A model generated the notes under the pieces. That model had not been told where the DNA came from. It ran no database searches and saw nothing but the letters and a program-made list of their open reading frames with translations. Made by a program: the position numbers and the translations under genes. A stretch of 64,000 nt of DNA from Cristatella mucedo (taxonomy: Eukaryota; Bryozoa; Phylactolaemata; Cristatellidae), in assembly GCA_009760855.2 (NCBI GenBank), contig WPIO01000106.1, positions 509,501-573,500 of the forward strand, given 5' to 3'. Positions 24,298 to 34,769 of this stretch are shown here, one piece after another. Positions within the stretch are counted from its first letter, which is position 1. Every line of letters begins with the position of its first letter.

Positions 24298-24363
24298 GGA
24301 TTGCAGTTTTGAAGAACTACCGTTGGCCCTGGATTGCAGTTTTGAAGAACTACCGTTGGCCCT
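24298..24363. repeat. Perfect 33-bp tandem duplication, only in copy A
   Basis: The unit GGATTGCAGTTTTGAAGAAC... occurs at 24298-24330 and 24331-24363 with no difference. The matching place in copy B (about 39650) has a single, diverged unit. Confidence 0.95.
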
Positions 24364-25311
24364 TCAATCAGCTTCCCGTAATTTTACAAACGGTGCGGCT
24401 TTAACAGCTGATCCTGGGTAAACTGAATTGTTTCATTTCTTGCATCCAACAGTAACGCTGATGCAAGAGCCTCAGTCATCTCTCTAAGTAAACTTAAGTC
24501 TTATCTGTGGTTTGGTATCGGCTTGGATTTTGGATCTGCTTACACTTCGTGGACCTCTATACACCGATCTCTTGGGATTTAAATGCTCCTGCATCCGACT
24601 AAAGATCTTCTCCCGTACGCTTGTTCAGCTCGCGACGTCTGAAAGCAAAACTGCGGTAAACATTCTGTGAAATTTGTTTTCCTGCAGCAAGCAAGCCTAT
24701 CCCATATCTCCAACGTAACACTGAGCGGTCCCGAAACACCTTTCTTTCTTGAAACACCTCACCTTAAATTATCACGTCAGCGACCGTGAGAGCAGAGTGC
24801 TCGGGCGCCAGTCGACTCGCTCGACCGACGGCTCCGGACGTGACGCCCCGACGTTTCAGAGAGTCGACCGCTACCACAAATAGCTACGACTTGTGCAGCT
24901 GCCCGCTCGGGCCGACGAATGGCCGCTTGGGTCATGTGATCCAATCGTTCCCGAACTCCTCCCTCTGTCAGTACACCGGCCTGAGCCGACGCTGTCCTCA
25001 CTTCCGTCCTACTCCCTTGGAGCTTGCCGACCCGATACAAAGGGCTCACAACTGGGCAACGCCGGCCGTCCGTCTGTGTATGCGCGGCCTCGAAGTTGTG
25101 CATACAACTTGAGAACTCCCAATGGTCTCATCTTTTATCATCGCCAGCCCGCTCATGCGGGCCCTCAAAAAGAGCATACCCAAAGTTTGTGCATGGAAAG
25201 CAAGTTAATGTAATTTATTTAGGATAATCTAAATCTAATGAATTACTCGATAGTTCATCCTAACGTTCACTCAGTCACGATACTGTGTTGGAATCACTGT
25301 TGTAACTAGTT

Positions 25312-26398
25312 ATTGAGTAGACAAAGGATGTACCTTTGCTTTGATCCCTCCCAGCTTTCGAGCACCTCGAATTCTCTCAACTCACTTGCTGCATGTATTG
25401 ATGATATCCGCACATGGATGGCAGCAAATTTTCTAAAAATAAACGATGATGAAACTAACTTACAAGTTATGAGCAAAACCAGTGTGATTCAGAAATTGGA
25501 AAGGCTGACGCTCAAATTGGCTCTGCCAGTATATCTCCGGTTAAATCAGCTCGAAATCTAGGTGTCATATTCAGAAGTGACCTCTCGCTAGACGACCACA
25601 TCAGCTCCACAGTCGTCTGCCTACTTTCAGCTACATAACATTGCTAAAATTCGGGTTTGCTTAGATAAGGATACCACGTTGAAGTTGGTCCATGCATTTG
25701 TGACATCCCGCCTTGACTTCTGTAACTCACTGCTTGCTGGCCTACCGGCATGTGCAATCAGGCGATTACAGATGGTGCAAACTCCGAAGCTAGGATTGTC
25801 TGTCGTGAGCGTTGCAGGTGCCACATCACACCACTTCTCGCCGACCTGCACGGGTTACCAGTCAAGCGACGGATCGACTTCAAGGTCTTGTTGCGCACTT
25901 GTAGGTCACTTCATTCTTTGGCTCCAGCCTATCTCTCAGATTTACCCCCCCCCCATCATACCACCCGCTTTTCGGAATCAAACAGTTTACCAATACCTCG
26001 TAGAAACCTCAAATCCTTGGGCGACCGAGCATTTAGCTCGTATGCTCCCAAAGCCTGGAACTCCCTCCCGACATGCGTCAGAACATCCCCTGACTTGACC
26101 ACATTTAAAAAGAACTTAAAAAGACACCTATTTAGGACAGCATTTAGTGGGTCCCTGTGGTTTGTCCTTGATGTGCTTATGCGTGCTGACACTGTGCATG
26201 CTGCCACTAACCACATTTGCATGCTGACCCTGTGCATGGCATGTCACCCCTAACCACGTTGTTCATGGTGTTTATCAAGCATGATATTACTCACCATTCA
26301 ATTGGGCTTCCCTTGCAGCAAAAGTAAAGCGCCTAGAAGGAGATTGAGTTCTCTGAGGGCGCTTTATCAAGTGCATTATTATTATTATTATTATTATT
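25312..26398 (+). mobile_element. 5'-truncated LINE (family 1), post-duplication
   Basis: It starts in the ORF2 region encoding MYLCFDPSQLSS, just after the YADD motif, and runs to the 3' hairpin and (ATT)n tail. It has frameshifts at about 25540, 25620 and 25790. It is missing from the corresponding site in copy B (about 41,700-41,730), so it inserted after the duplication. Confidence 0.9.
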
Positions 26399-26867
26399 GT
26401 AAACGAGGTTTAAAGGTTATTGCAGCTGAGTCAGTTAGAGCGAGCCATAGTTCCTTGTAATAAATAAAAAAAAGCGCTCAGTTGGCAGACTGCACCGCTT
26501 TCAGAGCTGGATAGGCGTGTCCAGAGCTTTCGAGCTTAGGCTTGCGTTAGCTCGGCAATTCACACGATGATCAGCGATATTTTGCCTCACGTGACCTCGA
26601 CTCTCAGGACAAGAGAAGCCAGGCAGACTACGTGCTCATCCATCCAAGAAAATTGGAACCTAAAACTGCATCAATAAAGCCGTTTCTTTAGTGGTCGGAC
26701 CTGAGAGAATAGTCGAACGGAAATGCACATCTTTTCGAGCCTCGTTCTGCCGCTGCTAACCGGATGACCAGCACGGGACTCCTCGAACTAGGTGGTGGCA
26801 GCCCCGTCCTTTTACTAAACCCACGCGTGAGCGCTCGATCCGCTTCGGCTCACACGGGTGCACCGAA

Positions 26868-27119
26868 ATGGCGGCTCAGATGGGCCTTGACCCGTGTCGT
26901 ACTGAGGAGGAATGGGCGTGCCGGGCGGCTGGCTATGCCATCATCACGCCGGTAAGATATGCAATCCCTGACAATCTCGTCATTCCAGACTTCCGGAGGC
27001 GGACACCTGGGCTCTGCGACTGCGTGTGTGCAACAGGCTGGTCGCCTGACCGATTGCACGAGGAGCCAGCCTCGGAGGTTTGGGACCTGTATTTGTCCTT
27101 CGACGCGTACTTTCGTTGA
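26868..27119 (+). other. ORF conserved between duplication copies; possible first coding exon
   Basis: The ATG is in a strong context (CCGAAATGG) and begins MAAQMGLDPCRTEEEWACRA. The copy B counterpart at 42733 keeps the frame, with MAALMGLDP followed by the same CRTEEEWACRAAGYA. After about 29 codons both copies have a good donor-like GTAAGA (CACGCCGGTAAGA in A, GCGCCCGTAAGA in B). No family is recognised. It may be the start of an unannotated gene or a chance ORF in GC-rich DNA. Confidence 0.25.
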
Positions 27120-27227
27120 TATATCGGACGTGACGTCCACTCTGAAGCGTCCTAGACCGGCCCTATCCTTCACCGTATGTCCGCCACCTGCCGGTGCCTC
27201 GCTTTCTTGCCCCCCTCGATCCTAGCT

Positions 27228-27393
27228 GATTAAACAGCCTCTTTTTTGTATAGCGACAGAAGAGCCTTTACGGCTATCACCACCGCTTGCAGGGGCGATA
27301 AAGAATCGCCCACCGCAGGAATCGAACCCACGACCTCGGGACCGAGGTCGTGAAAGCAACCGCCTTACCTAGTTTGCCATCACAGCTCCATTG
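27228..27393 (-). mobile_element. tRNA-derived SINE, family A, copy 2
   Basis: Full-length on the minus strand. The complement of GGTTCGATTCC is visible as GGAATCGAACC, followed towards the right by the complement of the A-box region (CCTTACCTAGTTTGCCAT). It is missing from the matching site of copy B (about 43110), so the insertion post-dates the duplication. Confidence 0.85.
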
Positions 27394-27913
27394 TATCGTG
27401 CAGTGACTCACCACTGAAGGATTGAACTTCCGTTTGAGGAAACTTGTTTTGGAGCGGGTGCGGTGGCACTTACATGCTGTGGGAATTCGCAGCAGAGAGT
27501 TCGCAGACCAAGACAAGTTCGCCGGAGCGAAGGGACAGCGGACCGGTCATGGACATGGCCCGACTCAAGGGTTGGGGCTGGGGCCTCAGGGGTCGCCCGA
27601 GCGCTCTGGTTACCGCCGGGTGTGACTTCTCAACTTTGCATCACTCGTCGTCACCTGCGTGCCGGTCAGGTGCCTCTGCTTCGCAGGGCCGAGAAGCTGC
27701 TGACCGGGCGAAGAAGGAAAAGGCGGGCGTTGCTGCCGCCCTGGCAGTATCGGGCTGACGCAGGCGGGCGGCGGCCATCGCATTCGGCGCATCGCACCGT
27801 CTGAGTCAAGCGTGCCGCCACGATGGGCAAACACGCTTAGCCAACGCAAAGCGTTCTATAGCGGATAAGATAAAGAAGCCGCTATCCGATTAACTTTCAT
27901 CCTCGATCGAGCC

Positions 27914-28279
27914 ATGGCGCCGCTCGTCGCTGCCTCCGGTGCTCCGAAGATGGCGGTCGGCTGTTTCGCTAAATTCTCGAAGGTCGTCCTGTTTGCAATC
28001 AACATTGTCTTCTTTCTCGCCGGTGCCGCCATTCTCGGCGTCGGCCTGTGGCTGAGGTTTGACAAGAATTTAAAGGTCATTCTCAAAGCGGTTTTTGTGG
28101 ACAACTTGTCGGGCTTGCTGACCGCAGCCACGTACATACTCATCACCTTCGGAGCGATCGTGTTCGTGGTCGGCTTCTGCGGCTGCTGCGGTGCCATCAA
28201 GGAGAGCAAGTGTCTCATGTGTCGCTGTGTTGCTAGTGTCGCTGTGTTTCTCGATCCGTTCCGGAAGCGCTGTGTTTGA
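27914..28279 (+). pseudogene. Truncated tetraspanin, duplication copy A
   Basis: From the Met at 27950 the frame matches the intact copy at 43854 closely: first membrane segment VVLFAINIVFFLAGAAILGV, then the second segment around YILITFGAIVFVVGF and the conserved GCCGAIKESK after it. At about 28219, right after ESKCLM, homology ends. The frame continues for 20 codons of repeat-derived sequence (28,222-28,279) to a stop. The third and fourth membrane segments, the large extracellular loop with its CCG motif, and exon 2 are all absent, because the matching DNA (44125-47340 and 48770-50020 of copy B) is deleted. An extra in-frame ATG at 27914 is not shared with copy B. It is unlikely to make a working tetraspanin. 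Confidence 0.85.
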
Positions 28280-28330
28280 CAGCGCTTCCAGAAAATGACG
28301 GCGCTTCCGGAAAGACAGCGCTTCCGGAAA

Positions 28331-28331
<1 letters not shown>

Positions 28332-28396
<65 letters not shown>

Positions 28397-28399
28397 ATG
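28332..28399. repeat. (GT)n microsatellite
   Basis: A GT run ending in GTATGTATG. The orthologous position in copy B (47657-47767) is a longer (TA)n-(GT)n tract. Just upstream (28250-28330) the motif GCGCTTCCGGAAA occurs in both orientations. Confidence 0.95.
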
Positions 28400-29239
28400 C
28401 TTAGGCGAAGAGGCGCTGCCCGACTGTGGCAGCATCTGATGGCAATCGGCATTGTGCGGCGCTTCTAAAAAGGGCGCTAGTTTCGTCTTTTTTCTAGCGT
28501 CATTTCGCAGCCGGAAGCGGGTGGGGGGATCGATGCTTCTCGTGCCGTCTGGCATAGGGCATCGTCAACCCGAGAAGAGAGTTTCTCGAACGTTCTAGCA
28601 GGGAGCAGGAGACGGTGGCGGCGTACACCGCAGAGTGTGAGAGGCATTCGGCGGAAGGCGAAGGGATGAGATTGAGCGACGGGTTCGTAGAGAGAGAGAA
28701 AGGGTGAGATAAAAAAGACAGGAACAATAATTATCGGACAACTGAATGTAAAGAGTAAGTGAGCCAAAGCAGAAAGCACGAGTGAACAGATTCTGAGAAG
28801 CTCGTGCGCTCGGTATATCCGCAGTGAGAGGCACGAGCGGAGAAAAAATGCGATGCACGACTTGGAATGAGGCCTAACTAGATGTACCTAACTAGCTTTA
28901 GCAACAAACCTTCATTCGGACGCTGATATACAACGCTGACAGTCGAATTCTATGCTCCATTCTGAGACGATGGTGTGAGCCAAGTTAAAACCAACTTTAC
29001 TGCAGCATGCGGAAAAAAGTGTATGCATATTCTGCGAAAACTTCTTGCATCTATAACGTTGAAGAAATGGTTCGTGCGTCGTGTTTTTTATTATATCATT
29101 ATTAAATTCATTAAGTTATTATTTAATTAAATTATCATTAAAATCACAGCGTACGAGCTTTTTCCTCTGCCTTATACATTTTCGAGCAAACGCTGTGTGG
29201 CGTGCATTGACAGCGAAAAATACGTGGGCATGTGCATAT

Positions 29240-29402
29240 GCCGTAATGGCTCACTAGGTAAGGCGGTTGCTTTTCACGACCTCGGCATCGAGGTTGTGGG
29301 TTCGAATCCTGCGGTGGGCGATCCTTTATCGCCCACTACAAGCGGTGGTGATAGCCGTAAAGACTCTTCTGTCGCTATACAAAAAGAGGCTGTTAAATCA
29401 TC
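29240..29402 (+). mobile_element. tRNA-derived SINE, family A, copy 3
   Basis: Best-preserved member: A box TGGCTCACTAGG, B box GGTTCGAATCC, body GGTGATAGCCGTAAAGA and 3' end GCTATACAAAAAGAGGCTG. It interrupts sequence that is continuous in copy B at about 48625, so it inserted after the duplication. Confidence 0.9.
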
Positions 29403-29574
29403 TAATATTTTTTTATTTATGCGTCCGTGCACATGTATCCTTTCGCGAACGTGTCCGTCCGCGGGGATGAATGAGCGGCATGTAGAACCTGCTGCTGTTG
29501 CGAGCGTAGCGTACATTGTATGCCTCGTCAGGATTTCGGATGTTTCTCGGTGAATGCGAGTGCGAGTCTGAGTG

Positions 29575-30065
29575 CGACGAGTGCGAGAGTCTGGCGCTGG
29601 CGGCTCGTTCGGACGCGCTCCGCAGCTGTGTGAACTGTCAGCCAAACGGTCACGATTCGCATGGCCGTCGAGCTATCGCTTCCAGAAGCTCGCGCCGTCA
29701 CGCAGACAGCAGCGACCGGGGGCAGAGGTCGTTTCTGGACGATGCGGAAAAGTACTCACGCAAATGCGCTCGAACAGAGGAGCGCGGCTCGCGGCAAGCG
29801 GTCCTCCTCCGCTACGCCCAGTGCCGCGCAGTGCGGGCCTGCGCTCGCGCTATCGCCGAACCCGCCAATGCCCACGGCTCCTAACTCGACGCTATCGCCG
29901 GATTTGTCTTATCCGCCGCTATTTCTATACATAAAGCTCATAATACTTTCAAAGACACCGGAAATTCCAACGTCGGAAAGGGGACAGTGCGTTCGCTGGG
30001 CTCCGTACAGTATAGCAAGCCTCGTCTCGAAGGTCTTTTTTAATTCAGAGACACCTCTACGTTAA
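29575..30065 (+). other. GC-rich block with duplicated open frames
   Basis: The frame 29661-30065 begins MAVELSLPEARAV and has 134 codons. The copy B counterpart starts MAVELSFPEARAV at about 50100 but stops after 39 codons, while a different frame there stays open from about 49990 to 50608. Frame switching between copies argues against strong protein constraint. It is unassigned. Confidence 0.3.
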
Positions 30066-30077
30066 GAAAATGAAAAC

Positions 30078-30166
30078 TATTCAGCAAATGTAAAGCGCCT
30101 AGAAAGAGATTCAGTCTCTGCGGGCGCTTTATCAAATGCATTATTATTATAATTATTATTCACGAA
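30078..30166 (+). mobile_element. LINE (family 1) tail-only insertion, copy A only
   Basis: It consists of about 15 bp of 3' UTR, the hairpin (GCGCCTAGAAAGAGATTCAG...GCGGGCGC) and an (ATT)n tail. It is absent at the matching place in copy B (about 50510). Confidence 0.8.
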
Positions 30167-30925
30167 TGAGTCTGAATTTGCCAAGTCTTTAGGCATTTAA
30201 AGGCACTAGCTAGTTTTAGCGTCGACTCTCTTACCACTGGCCGGCGCCCGCTTGTCAATCAGCTGTGAGTTCCCTTTACGGATAGTGCGTACTTAGGCGG
30301 CTTGGCGTAGTTGTGCGTCATACTTCAAGTGGCTGTCAATAACGTTCATGCAAGGTCAAGGCTGAACCCCCTAAAGAACTCCTGGCTTGGGACAGCCTAC
30401 GTAACGTCAAGCCTTCACAACTGCGTGGCTACTGTATGTGTCCTGCGACCATCTAGAAGTTGAGACACTTATCCAATGTGTCATCGTCGAGGATTAATAG
30501 ATGTTTAATGAAAACTTATTTAAAATATCGACTCCAGTATTAATCGTGTTTAATCAAAATCCACGATTTGGAACTAATCACTACTTTGCCCCCCCCCCCA
30601 CAGGTATTAAGAACTGCTCGCTTACCTCTGCACTGGATCGCCGGAGCTGTGGGTTGGTGGGCTGCTGAAAAAGCCATTAAGCCTCCGTAGTTGACGATAA
30701 TGGCAGCACATGATTAAAGTCAGTCTCTAAATTCCAGAAACTTAAATCATGTCTCCGTTGCTATAGGAGCTGCGATGGCCCCGGCGGTGGCCGGGCGGAT
30801 ATGAAGCAAAGTTCTAACTCCGACCGACCAACGACTTCTTTCCCACAACTGACTGCCACTCTAACGTCACGTCGCGAACTGCTTTTTTGATGCTGCCTCC
30901 TTTCTTGTCTGTTCTGTAGACCCCG
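30167..30925. other. Duplicated intergenic DNA, no gene seen
   Basis: 30200-30760 matches 51362-51840. A C-run lies at 30591-30600. No motif-bearing frame. Confidence 0.5.
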
Positions 30926-30927
30926 CT

Positions 30928-31090
30928 ATGTTTTTCACTCTCTACTCGTGGCGTGAGATGATGTCTGCTGGCTATGGTGTATGCACTGAAAGCTGCTTAT
31001 GCTGTCAGTTTGCAATAGACAGCGTGGCGCCCGAAAAATCTATGCAGCTTTATGTAGTTTCAGATGGAGATGAAATACTGTACAAACGTG
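30928..31090 (+). mobile_element. Decayed 3' end of LINE family 2
   Basis: It aligns with the tail region of the family 2 copy at 42060-42575 (GTTGGCTACCGACTGCGTACC, then AAAGCCGCTTAGGCTGTGAG, then the GGAGATACATTAC terminus). The similarity accounts for the 95-codon plus-strand frame that begins here, so I do not call a gene. Confidence 0.5.
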
Positions 31091-31737
31091 CACATTATCG
31101 CAGGCAGTTGAAGAGTGTTGCTCATATGAAAGCGTTTACATTTATTTCTAAGATGTGTGCAATGTCAACTGCGAGTGTGTGTCACCGTCGGCTGCAGACT
31201 TCAGCAGGGATTTGAGATCCGTCTGCGATTCGTTAAACATGCCTCAAGGATAGGTACGCTCTTTGTCCGGCTTTAGCTTCTGGCTTCGAAGCCTATTTAA
31301 ACTGGGATCGCTGTTCAAAACGAGAAATCTGCTGAGTATTTCTCTTTCGGCAGAGCGCTGCCATAGGAAAGACGCACTATTAGAAATGATGGAAGGTCTG
31401 GTGGTCCACTATTAGAACTGGTGGAAGTGGCTTTAGAACTTTGGTTATATTTTCAATGAGAGGTGGACTGACTACGCAACTGATGAGGACTTCTAGAGAC
31501 TGGTAAAGCATTCAATAGTTCTCAAAAAGCTCTCGGCCTAAGGTCGTAGCTAGATCTTTGGCTGCTTCGAAACCACGTTTTCTGTACCGAGCTAGATGCT
31601 TACTGGCTTGCGGCGAGAGAAGCCAAGGTTCAGCTCCCAAGTCAACCAATTAGATGTGTGCTTGGTTTCGGCGAGAGATACCGGGGTTCAACTCCATGGT
31701 CAACTCGGCACATCCTTCTTGAGTCTCCCTTGCTGAG
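31091..31737. other. No gene seen
   Basis: 31,595-31,720 contains two imperfect tandem units with B-box-like cores (AGGTTCAGCTCCC and GGGTTCAACTCC) separated by a shared GGCGAGAGA, possibly an old dimeric tRNA-derived element. Nothing else is recognisable. Confidence 0.4.
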
Positions 31738-32640
31738 TGAATGGCTGAAATTCTCACTCGGATGGCTACGAACTTTTCCAAATTGAATGAAGATAAAAAC
31801 AGCCTACCATTTAGGGCAAATCTCGTTTTGCCGTTCTGGTTTGGCCCAGTGGTTAAAGTGCTCGCCCCGACCAAGGTCTGGCAGAGGTCGTGGGCTCGAG
31901 CCTATGTAGCGTATAAGAAGCGCCTGAATAGAGATGGATTTCTCTCGGGGCGCTACACAAATTAATTTTTTCTTCTTCTTATTTATTTTGCTCAGAAATT
32001 ACAAAAAGCTCGCTGCATAAAAATAGTCTCATCCAGCATGACAACAATAGCATGTGCGAGAAATATAAATATCTTGTTCCAAAGTGACCTTTCACTAGAC
32101 GACCACATCAGCTCAGTCAAGTGTGCCTACAGTCAGCTACATTAAATAGAAAAAATTCGTGCCTGCTTAAACAGAGACACGGAATCCATGTTGGTGCACA
32201 CACTTGTGACATCCCGTCTCGACTTATGCAACTCATTACTTGAACGTCTTCCGGCCTATGCAGTAAGGCACTTATAACTGATGAAACACTTCAGCCTGTC
32301 TTGTCTGTCATGAGCGTCGCCATTTCCACATTGCACTACTTCTCACCGACCTGCACTAGCTGCCAATCAAGCAACGCATCGACTTCAATGTTCTGTCACG
32401 TGACTTTTGGGTCTCTTCATTCTCTCGCTCCAGCCAGCCTATCCGAACTACTGCCCAATCAGGCTCGGCCTTTACACCACTCGCTTATATGACTCAAGTC
32501 GTTTAGCAGTGCCTCGAACCGACCTCAAATCACTTAGAGACCGCGTCTTTATTTCGTACGCTCCAAGCTTGGAACCCACTCTCAACTGTTGTCGCGACAT
32601 TCCCTGACCTGATTATGGCTAATCAGGCGCTAAAAGCAGG
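31738..32640 (+). mobile_element. Degraded LINE (family 1) interrupted by SINE B
   Basis: 31738-31812 encodes the ATNFxKLNxDKxxL stretch of ORF2. After the SINE the element resumes at about 31985 and runs through LDDHIS and the later ORF2 blocks, ending near 32640 without its tail. It has many stops and frameshifts. Confidence 0.75.
31836..31968 (+). mobile_element. tRNA-derived SINE, family B, copy 2 (complete)
   Basis: The head is CTGGTTTGGCCCAGTGGTTAA, the B-box region GGGCTCGAG, and the tail is GCGCCTGAATAGAGATGG...CTCTCGGGGCGCTACACAAAT. The tail folds into the same GCGCC/GGCGC hairpin as LINE family 1, suggesting the SINE uses that LINE's reverse transcriptase. It is nested inside an older LINE copy. 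Confidence 0.8.
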
Positions 32641-33484
32641 TCCCTGTCTTTTCCTCGCAGCATTTCCGGGTCCGTGTGAAGCATTTCCGGGTCCGTGTGA
32701 ACTCCCCTCTGCGTACTCACGGGCCCGGATGCTGAGCATATAATCACAACCCAAATCGGGGCATGCTTCTTTCTGCCGACGTGCCGAGATGAGAATGAAA
32801 AAGGGCATTTGTATATGAACATACTTACTTACATGAATAAAGTAGATCTGAGGTATTCTGATCTAATTCCGCTAACTCTAACCACGCACCGCTTCATCTA
32901 CATAACTGCAAATGTCCACCGAGCTTTATTTGCTTGCGACAAAGCAAAGGTCAACGCCATCGCAGGATGCCTTCGATCTTGCTCTCAATATTTCAATTTG
33001 GCAATGTCAGCAGCTTTCGGGCCCTTGCAGAAGCCGAGCATAGACCTGCTCACTCGTTTGCACTCGCCGCACTCCGCACTAGAGCTTATTGACTCACTGG
33101 CGTACTGTTTCCCGAGAGCAGGTTTTGCCTCGCGGCTGACGGGATACAATTGACTAGTCTGTAGCCGAGCTGCATTTGCCCGCTAGGCTAATGCAGATTC
33201 GACGCTTACCCGCACACCCAGCTCGCGACAATCGTGCACCCAGCTCGCGACAATCGTGCACCCAGCTCGCGACAATCGTGCACCGGGCACCGGGAAGAGG
33301 AAGTAGCTATTTACACAAGGCTGCAATCTCGATTGGTCGCATCGGATAGCAGCCGCTTTACGAAAGGTAACGGAGCGTTGGCGAGAATGGCAATTATTTA
33401 GGGCCATGAAAGCGGTCGTCGATGAGACTAGGATGATTAGCGGTGGGGCGAGAGCCTTTTGCAACCCACTTACGCGTCCGAGCC
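32641..33484. other. No gene seen; two short tandem repeats
   Basis: A 21-bp unit (GCATTTCCGGGTCCGTGTGAA) occurs twice at about 32660-32701. A 22-bp unit (CACCCAGCTCGCGACAATCGTG) occurs three times at 33215-33280. The 114-codon plus frame at 32809-33153 has no recognised motif. Confidence 0.6.
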
Positions 33485-33747
33485 CAGAAGTACTTCCTCT
33501 AGATCTGTTATCTGGCTGCCACGCGATGAGTTTATCTGCCAATGGACGGGCGGAGGCTTGGCGCCGCTATGCTAATAACGTACGGAATTTCTCCTGCTAT
33601 GCTACTGTTGCCTGATTAGTTTCACCATCGCCAGAGGAGCACTGCCGGTCAAGGTCGCTGTTCTCAGCTTCGAACAAAAGCGAGAACAAAAGTAAACTTT
33701 GAAGCGTAAACTGCGAGAACGAAAGACAGCGACCACAACTGCTCCGC

Positions 33748-34476
33748 AGTCATGCCTGCCTACTTTCAGCTAAGCAGCATACAAAAATTCGATCCTACTC
33801 AGACAGGGGAAACTAAAACTCAAATCCATATGACGGTTCATGCATTTGTGGCATCCGATCTTGACTTCTGTAACTCACTGCTTGCTGGTCTACCGGCCTG
33901 TGCAATCGGGCGCTTATAGGTGGTCCAAGCCCTGCAGCTAGGCATGCGCGGATTGACTTCAAGGTTCTGTCACTCACTTGTAGGTCTCTTCATTCTCTGG
34001 CTCCAGCCTACCTATCGTATCTACTCTTCAACCAGGCCAGGTATCGGACCACCCACTGTTCCGACTCAAATCCTTCAGCTATACTACGTACGAATCTCAA
34101 ATCCTCTAGAGACCGTGCCATTAGTTTGTATGCTACGAAAGCCGTATACTCATCCCGACTGAGGTCACGACATCCCCCTCACTTTTTGACATGTAAAATG
34201 AAACTTATAAGACACATGTTTATCGTACCATAACGTGGGTCCTTTTAATTCTTTTTTGTGAGATTTTGGGTGCTGACACTGTGCATGTTGACGCTATCTA
34301 TATCTACATGTTTAACCAGTGTAAGTCACCTCTAACCACATTACGCTTGTTGAAATTTAGCATGTTAGCACTCACCATTCGATCATGCCTCCTTTACAGG
34401 ATATGCAAAGTGCCTAGTAAGAAATAAAGTTGTCTGAAGGCGCTCTACAAATGCATTATCATTATTATTATTATTA
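33748..34476 (+). mobile_element. Old LINE (family 1), pre-duplication
   Basis: It begins in ORF2 at CCTGCCTACTTTCAGCTAAG and ends with a decayed hairpin and (ATT)n. The matching copy at 52365-53185 shows the insertion existed before the segmental duplication. Both copies are full of stops. Confidence 0.8.
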
Positions 34477-34527
34477 GCTTATTAGTGGAATAAGCCAAAC
34501 CTTGCTCTATAACCACTAGCTGGTGGT

Positions 34528-34660
34528 ACGCAATTTGGTCCGGGACTTTGCCTAGCGGTGAAGTGCTCACTTCACGATCCAGTTGGTGGATCCGAGTCCT
34601 GAAGCAGGCAGTTATTAATGTCTTGCAAGCGGGTTGTTGGCCGCCAAGGCTCTTCTGCAA
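34528..34660 (+). mobile_element. Possible tRNA-derived element, family C
   Basis: TTTGCCTAGCGGTGAAGTGC resembles an A-box region and GGATCCGAGTCC a B box, about 40 bp apart. The only other copy (53285-53375) is its duplication partner, so an independent second insertion has not been seen. Confidence 0.45.
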
Positions 34661-34769
34661 CTACATACGTAAATTAGGCTGAATACTGAATAGGCTTTAT
34701 TTTACCTTTATTTTTATGGACAATACGCACGAGCCCAGCTAATGCCGTGAAGAATGTGAGCTTTTTTAG

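Noticed and set aside
25956..26237. Minus frames complementary to LINE ends (also 10379-10561, 40991-41197, 63736-63984)
   Set aside because: Antisense shadows of the LINE ORF2 terminus, recurring wherever that LINE sequence occurs.
30928..31215. 95-codon plus frame
   Set aside because: Overlaps a decayed LINE family 2 3' end, which explains the sequence.
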